Shown piece after piece: positions 31,178-34,726 of a stretch of 34,726 bases of DNA. Numbering within the stretch: the stretch's first letter is position 1; the number at the start of each line of letters is the position of its first letter. The DNA lies in NCBI GenBank assembly GCA_913055785.1, contig CAJXLJ010000030.1:1-34726 (forward strand), in the 5' to 3' direction. The notes beneath the pieces were generated by a model, which was not told the origin of the DNA, searched no databases, and worked only from the letters and a program-made list of their open reading frames with translations. Made by a program: the position numbers and the translations under genes. The stretch comes from an uncultured Parvularculaceae bacterium. GTDB taxonomy: Bacteria > Pseudomonadota > Alphaproteobacteria > Caulobacterales > Parvularculaceae.

Positions 31178-32017
31178 CTATCGCTTGCGGTAATGCATGA
31201 CGCCCCAGGCCAGCCAGCCCTTGTCCGCGCCGTCGACCCAGTGCTGAAGCCCGGCCAGCATCCGGTCGACATAGTCGGCGGAGATCGCCGGTTCGAGGAT
31301 TCCGCGTTTTTCACGCAGCGCTTTGCCCACATGGTCGTAATGGGCGCGGAGTTGAGGGGTCAGGTCTTCGGTCTCGATCTCATCGAAACCGAGCGCGGTC
31401 AGCGTGCGCCGGTAGAAATCGAAGGAGGCGAGGCTCGCAAGGTGGATGCGGTCGTAGATCGGCTTGAGGACGCTGGCGTCGACGAGGCTGTCGGCCTGCA
31501 TGGGATCGGTGAAGATCAGCTCGCCGCCGGGTTTTAAAACCCGCGCCGCCTCGCTCAACACCTCGTTTCGGTCCGGCGCATGCAAAATAGCGTCCTGAGA
31601 CCAGACGATATCGAATGATCTGTCCGGTTCGGGAACGGCGTCGTACGACCCTTCGATGACGCGGATCTGGTCGGCAAGCCCCTGTTCGGCGGTCAGCATC
31701 CTGTTGCGTTCGTTTTCGACCCGCGAAAGATTGAGACAAGCGACATGCGCGCCGTACTTTCTCGCGAGAACGCGCGCGGCGCCGCCATAGCCTGAACCGA
31801 GATCGAGAATGCGCGAGCCCATATTGAGGCCCGTCAGCTTGGCCGCCAGATGCAGAACCGTTGCGCGGCTCGCCTCGCGAATGTCATCGGTGCGGTTGTA
31901 AAGACCGACATGAATATCTTCGCCGCCCCAGATCGCCGAATAAAAATTGTCAGCGTCTTCGCTGTCGTAATAGTCGCGGGCGACATCGACGATTTTGGCT
32001 TGCGCTTCACGCTTCAT
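31178..32017 (-). CDS. bsmB: Sarcosine/dimethylglycine N-methyltransferase
   Basis: This 279-residue SAM-dependent methyltransferase carries out the last two methylations of glycine betaine synthesis (sarcosine to dimethylglycine to betaine). Motif I LDLGSGYGG (71-79) follows the typical N-terminal block NFYSAIWGGEDIHVGLY. Further marks are VIEGSYDAVPEPDRSFDIVW and LKPGGELIFTDPMQAD. I chose ATG 32017 (MKREAQAKIV), which overlaps the bsmA end by 11 bp and implies coupling; the longer ORF to 32086 lies inside bsmA. With bsmA it makes the compatible solute betaine from glycine with three SAM. Confidence 0.93.
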   Translation of the reverse strand: MKREAQAKIVDVARDYYDSEDADNFYSAIWGGEDIHVGLYNRTDDIREASRATVLHLAAKLTGLNMGSRILDLGSGYGGAARVLARKYGAHVACLNLSRVENERNRMLTAEQGLADQIRVIEGSYDAVPEPDRSFDIVWSQDAILHAPDRNEVLSEAARVLKPGGELIFTDPMQADSLVDASVLKPIYDRIHLASLASFDFYRRTLTALGFDEIETEDLTPQLRAHYDHVGKALREKRGILEPAISADYVDRMLAGLQHWVDGADKGWLAWGVMHYRKR

Positions 32018-32855
32018 AGGTTTTCTCGGCGACGTGAATAAAAAAGTCAGGATCCTTTTCCTCGAAACTCTCCTGAAAGTCCCCATAGGTTTTGACGCGC
32101 TGGAAGCCGACTTCCTTCATGAGGTTACGCACATAGGTTTTGCGCAAAGGATACATGTTCAGATGATAAACAGCGCCGTCGGGAAACTCGTAGCGGAAAC
32201 GCGCGAGGCTCGCGTCCACATGTTCCGGCTCGGCGGTGACTTTTTCGCCGCAGTAATAATACTTGTGCTTGCTGCTGAAACCGTCGTCGAGAATGTTGTC
32301 GTAATTGCGCTGGTCGAGGATGAGAATGCCGTCATGTTTCAGGGCGGCGTAAAACTCCGCGAGCGCCCGGCGGCGGTCTTTTTCCTTGAACAGATGCGTG
32401 AATGAATTGCCGAGGCAAATGATGGCGTCGAATTTGCGATGAACATCCTTGTTCAGCCAGCGCCAGTCGGCCTGCGCAGTCTGCATCACGAGTTCGCGCT
32501 GGCGGGCGTTTTCAAAGGCTTTTCCGAGCATTTCGGCGGAGCCGTCGACGCTGAGAACGTCGAACCCCGCCTTCATGAGTTGTACGGAGTGAAAGCCTGT
32601 GCCGGTTGCGACATCGAGAACGGTTTTCTTGTTACGCGCCTTGAGCATATCGATAAAGAACCGCCCTTCGCTTTCCGCGCGGGCGTTCCAGTCTATGAGC
32701 TCGTCCCATTTTTCGACGAAGCTTTTGATATATTCCTTCTTGTAATGGTCGGTTTCGCGGACCTTGATCGGGTTGTCGCCGAAATCCTGCCCCGGCTTCC
32801 TGGCGCTGTCAGCGCTCTTTCGGCTCTTTTCAAAAGCCGCACATTGAGAAGACAT
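32007..32855 (-). CDS. bsmA: Glycine/sarcosine N-methyltransferase
   Basis: This 282-residue methyltransferase converts glycine to sarcosine and dimethylglycine using SAM. Diagnostic pieces are the long N-terminal block KVRETDHYKKEYIKSFVEKW, motif I VLDVATGTGFHS (79-90), ICLGNSFTHLFKEKDRR and ILDQRNYDNILDDGF, all characteristic of halophile-type GSMT. The first 25 residues are a poorly conserved extension. The ATG has AAGGGGCG upstream. A TATACT box lies about 105 bases ahead, and the leader has a hairpin with a T-run. The operon bsmA-bsmB suggests adaptation to salt (inference). Confidence 0.95.
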   Translation of the reverse strand: MSSQCAAFEKSRKSADSARKPGQDFGDNPIKVRETDHYKKEYIKSFVEKWDELIDWNARAESEGRFFIDMLKARNKKTVLDVATGTGFHSVQLMKAGFDVLSVDGSAEMLGKAFENARQRELVMQTAQADWRWLNKDVHRKFDAIICLGNSFTHLFKEKDRRRALAEFYAALKHDGILILDQRNYDNILDDGFSSKHKYYYCGEKVTAEPEHVDASLARFRYEFPDGAVYHLNMYPLRKTYVRNLMKEVGFQRVKTYGDFQESFEEKDPDFFIHVAEKTYEA

Positions 32856-32883
32856 GTCATCGCCCCTTGGTTATATGGCGCGC

Positions 32884-32916
32884 AAAAAGTCGCCCGCAAA
32901 ATAACGCCGTCGGGCG
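32884..32916 (-). promoter_or_regulatory. Terminator-like hairpin in the bsmA leader
   Basis: On the minus strand CGCCCG (32916-32911) pairs with CGGGCG (32896-32891) around a 14-base loop, and ACTTTTT follows at once. It lies about 30 bases before the bsmA ATG and inside its presumed transcript (TATACT -10 at 32964-32959). It could attenuate the operon. The stem is short, and no alternative pairing partner was identified. Confidence 0.35.
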
Positions 32917-32958
32917 CACTTTGCCGAAACGCATAAATGATCGGTCGGATTTTGCGGC

Positions 32959-32964
32959 AGTATA
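32959..32964 (-). promoter_or_regulatory. Candidate -10 box of the bsmAB promoter
   Basis: TATACT on the minus strand is a good -10. Only a weak -35 (TTCAAT, 16-bp spacing) is seen, suggesting activation. An inverted repeat TCGGA-TAATT-TCCGA (33006-33020) lies upstream at about -55 to -70, a possible activator site. Leader length to the ATG would be about 97 bases. Confidence 0.4.
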
Positions 32965-33105
32965 ACGGGCGCGACTGAGAATTGAACCGGCAAGCCGAAA
33001 TTAAATCGGATAATTTCCGAATGTGCGCTGTAACGCAACGTTCATGCGGGTTACGGCGTGTGAATAAAATTTGAAACTTTTATTTCTGAGCGGTGACTTG
33101 TTGAA

Positions 33106-33894
33106 TCAACTGTTTTTCGGCTTCGGCTGCGGACGCGTGAACACCCATTCTTTTTCTGATGACAGCGCTTTGGAGAATTTATATCCGCCTACGGAAAATT
33201 TCTTCAGGTCTTCCGCGCGGGTGATGCGGTTCTCAATGGCCCAGCGCGCCATCATGCCTCGCGCCTGCTTGACGAACAGCATCAGCGCCCGCGTTTTGCC
33301 GTCCTTGACTTCCTTGAAGTTCATCATGACGAACGGCGCTTTCAACGATTTGAGATCGACAGCCTTCGCGTATTCGTTGGAAGCAAGGCAGGCGACGGTT
33401 TTGTCGTCATGGCTTTTTAGCGCCTTGTCGAGTTCGCCCGCTATGACCGGCCCCCAGTAGGCGTGGAGATTGGCCCCGCGCGTGGTTTTCAGCCGCGAGC
33501 CCATTTCAAGGCGGTAGGGCTGGATCGCATCGAGCGGGCGCAGGAGCCCGTAAAGCCCCGAGAGAATCCGCAAATGGCTTTGCGCGAATTCAAGGTCGTC
33601 CTTTTCAAGCGTTCCCGCATCGAGCCCGCGATAGACGTCGCCGGCGAAGGTAAGCGCCGCCTGTTTCGCGCCGGCGATGCGCCCGCTCGTCTTGAACGCC
33701 TGAAAGCGCTGGTAATTCAAGTCGGCGAGGTCGTCCGAGACGCCCATCAGCTTCTTGATGTCTGCCTTCTTCAGTTTCTTCGCGACGGCGGCGATCTCTT
33801 CCGTGTCTTTCGCGAGCGCCGGCCTGGTCGCCTTCGGCGCATCCGGCGCAGGGTCGAAGTTCATCGCCTTGGCGGGAGAAAGAAGCATGAGCAT
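33106..33894 (-). CDS. yaaA: Peroxide stress protein YaaA (DUF328/UPF0246)
   Basis: This 262-residue cytoplasmic protein has the family start LMLLSPAKAMNFDP, the central LMGVSDDLADLNYQRFQAF, VYRGLDAGTL and LRILSGLYGLLRPLDAIQPY, and the C-terminal ARGMMARWAIENRI. E. coli YaaA limits free iron during H2O2 stress and binds DNA. Start at ATG 33894, with AAGGAAAAC upstream; a second ATG at 33888 is possible. It stands alone on the minus strand between bsmA and the FAD oxidase. Intact. Confidence 0.95.
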   Translation of the reverse strand: MLMLLSPAKAMNFDPAPDAPKATRPALAKDTEEIAAVAKKLKKADIKKLMGVSDDLADLNYQRFQAFKTSGRIAGAKQAALTFAGDVYRGLDAGTLEKDDLEFAQSHLRILSGLYGLLRPLDAIQPYRLEMGSRLKTTRGANLHAYWGPVIAGELDKALKSHDDKTVACLASNEYAKAVDLKSLKAPFVMMNFKEVKDGKTRALMLFVKQARGMMARWAIENRITRAEDLKKFSVGGYKFSKALSSEKEWVFTRPQPKPKNS

Positions 33895-33913
33895 GGTCGG
33901 TTGTTTTCCTTAT

Positions 33914-34726
33914 CTAGAGCATCTTGCCCGGGTTCATGACGCCCTTCGGATCTAGCGCGCGTTTGACGGCGCGCATCATTTCAAGTTCGACCGGGCTTTT
34001 ACGCTTCGCCAAAGTATCGCGGCGGTGGCGGCCGATTCCGTGTTCGGCGGAGATCGATCCGTCAAAGGAATCGATCACGTCATAAACCGCCGCCTCGATC
34101 GCCTCGCGCTTGTCATCGAGGACGTGAGGCGAGGCGCCTTCCGGGCCGACGACATCGTAATGGATATTGCCGTCGCCGATATGGCCGAAGGCGACGACCC
34201 GCGAGCCCGGCGCGAGCCGCTCGACTTCCGCGCCGGCTTGTTCGAGGAAAGCGGGAATGTCGCTGGTCGCCACGGAAACATCATGGCGCGCGCCGAGCCC
34301 TTCGCCGTTGATCGCTTCGGATATCGAATGGCGGATGCGCCAGAGCATCTCCGTCTGGGCTTCGCTTTCGGCGATCACCGCGTTCTCGATAAGTCCTTTG
34401 TCGAGAGCCCCGGCGAGCGTCTCTTCAACGCGGCCGCGCAAGGCGCCGCGTTCGCTTGCGGAAAACTCCATCAGCACATACCAGTCATGGCGCGCTTCAA
34501 GCGGGTCGCGCGTTTCCGGAATATGCTTCAGCACAAGATCGATACAGCGCCGCGACATCAGTTCGAAACTGGTCGCCGCGCCGCCGGTCGCCTCCTGCCC
34601 ATGGGAAAGAAGCGCGACCGCCTTTTGCGGCGAGGCGAGCCCCGCGCAGGCGGTGATTTTTTCGGCCGGCGGCGGGAACAGTTTCAGGACCGCGCCGGTG
34701 ACGACGCCGAGCGTTCCTTCCCCGCC
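33914..34726 (-). CDS. FAD-linked oxidase (GlcD/D-2-hydroxyacid dehydrogenase type), C-terminal part
   Basis: This encodes the last 270 residues of a flavin-dependent 2-hydroxyacid dehydrogenase; the gene enters from the right edge. It starts within the FAD-binding domain at GEGTLGVVTGAVLKLFPPP, followed by the substrate domain with HIGDGNIHYDVVGPEG (metal/active-site histidines), EHGIGRHRRDTL and the final NPGKML. Such enzymes oxidise D-lactate, glycolate or D-2-hydroxyglutarate. Family members of about 470 residues lack the [4Fe-4S] domain, and the C-terminus here stops right at NPGKML, consistent with that group. Exact substrate undetermined. Confidence 0.92.
   Translation of the reverse strand, partial: GGEGTLGVVTGAVLKLFPPPAEKITACAGLASPQKAVALLSHGQEATGGAATSFELMSRRCIDLVLKHIPETRDPLEARHDWYVLMEFSASERGALRGRVEETLAGALDKGLIENAVIAESEAQTEMLWRIRHSISEAINGEGLGARHDVSVATSDIPAFLEQAGAEVERLAPGSRVVAFGHIGDGNIHYDVVGPEGASPHVLDDKREAIEAAVYDVIDSFDGSISAEHGIGRHRRDTLAKRKSPVELEMMRAVKRALDPKGVMNPGKML

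Noticed and set aside
31004-31537. 177-codon plus-strand ORF opposite bsmB
   Set aside because: It is antisense to bsmB, with no ribosome binding site and no family.

Overview
The window is GC-rich chromosomal DNA from an alphaproteobacterium, probably a marine or salt-exposed member of a Hyphomonadales/Parvularculales-like lineage. This placement is inference. It rests on the F0 gene order atpI-atpB-atpE-atpF', a CcrM-type GANTC methyltransferase next to rnhB with a CtrA-like box upstream, an alphaproteobacterial-type SOS box, the smc/DsbA/DUF721/mutY cluster, and a glycine-to-betaine methyltransferase pair. I saw no rRNA, tRNA, CRISPR array, insertion sequence or prophage.

Layout. 1-2039 (minus strand): the 5' end of dapD, then an F0 ATP synthase operon whose b' gene is cut short at 90 residues with no b gene after it. 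2216-9517: a DUF1428 gene, smc, two tandem DsbA-type lipoproteins, a DUF721 (DciA-like) gene and divergent mutY. 9514-12587: a CPBP-family membrane protein with altered catalytic residues, an e(P4)-type acid phosphatase lipoprotein, a lipocalin and an AT-richer orphan. 12592-14625: ccrM and rnhB, separated by a repeat element and a cell-cycle-type promoter. 14689-17244: two translationally coupled ATP-grasp proteins, an unlisted 29-residue membrane peptide and a tautomerase. 17389-22875: a winged-helix/TPR regulator from a leaderless promoter, an alpha/beta hydrolase, an NTF2-like protein, a DUF6265 protein, an AraC-type regulator and an SOS-box-linked SplB-like radical SAM protein. 23033-24625: a compact cassette of two duplicated four-helix membrane proteins, a small XRE regulator and three tiny membrane proteins. 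24679-25967: two glycosyltransferases of the arsenosugar-associated TIGR04283/TIGR04282 pair. 26129-29650: a Tat-exported coiled-coil protein of unknown function, an M19 dipeptidase and an SDR oxidoreductase. 29785-30978: a DUF3667 membrane protein with a probable terminal frameshift, facing a 44-residue membrane protein. 31178-34726: betaine synthesis from glycine (bsmB, bsmA), yaaA and the C-terminal part of an FAD-linked oxidase.

The strongest candidate for something undescribed is the 23033-24625 cassette and its regulation. Its promoter carries two 18-bp palindromes (7-bp arms, 4-bp spacer) with centres 37 bp apart. The arms supply the -35 and overlap the -10. The same architecture, with the same 37-bp spacing and 17-bp promoter spacer, precedes the alpha/beta hydrolase gene 3 kb away. 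This suggests one regulator, perhaps the cassette's XRE protein, controls both. Other points for follow-up are the truncated ATP synthase b' gene, the ATP-grasp pair, the paired TTGCGCAA palindromes before the Tat protein, a hairpin covering the ribosome binding site of the SDR gene, and three GANTC sites in the ccrM leader.
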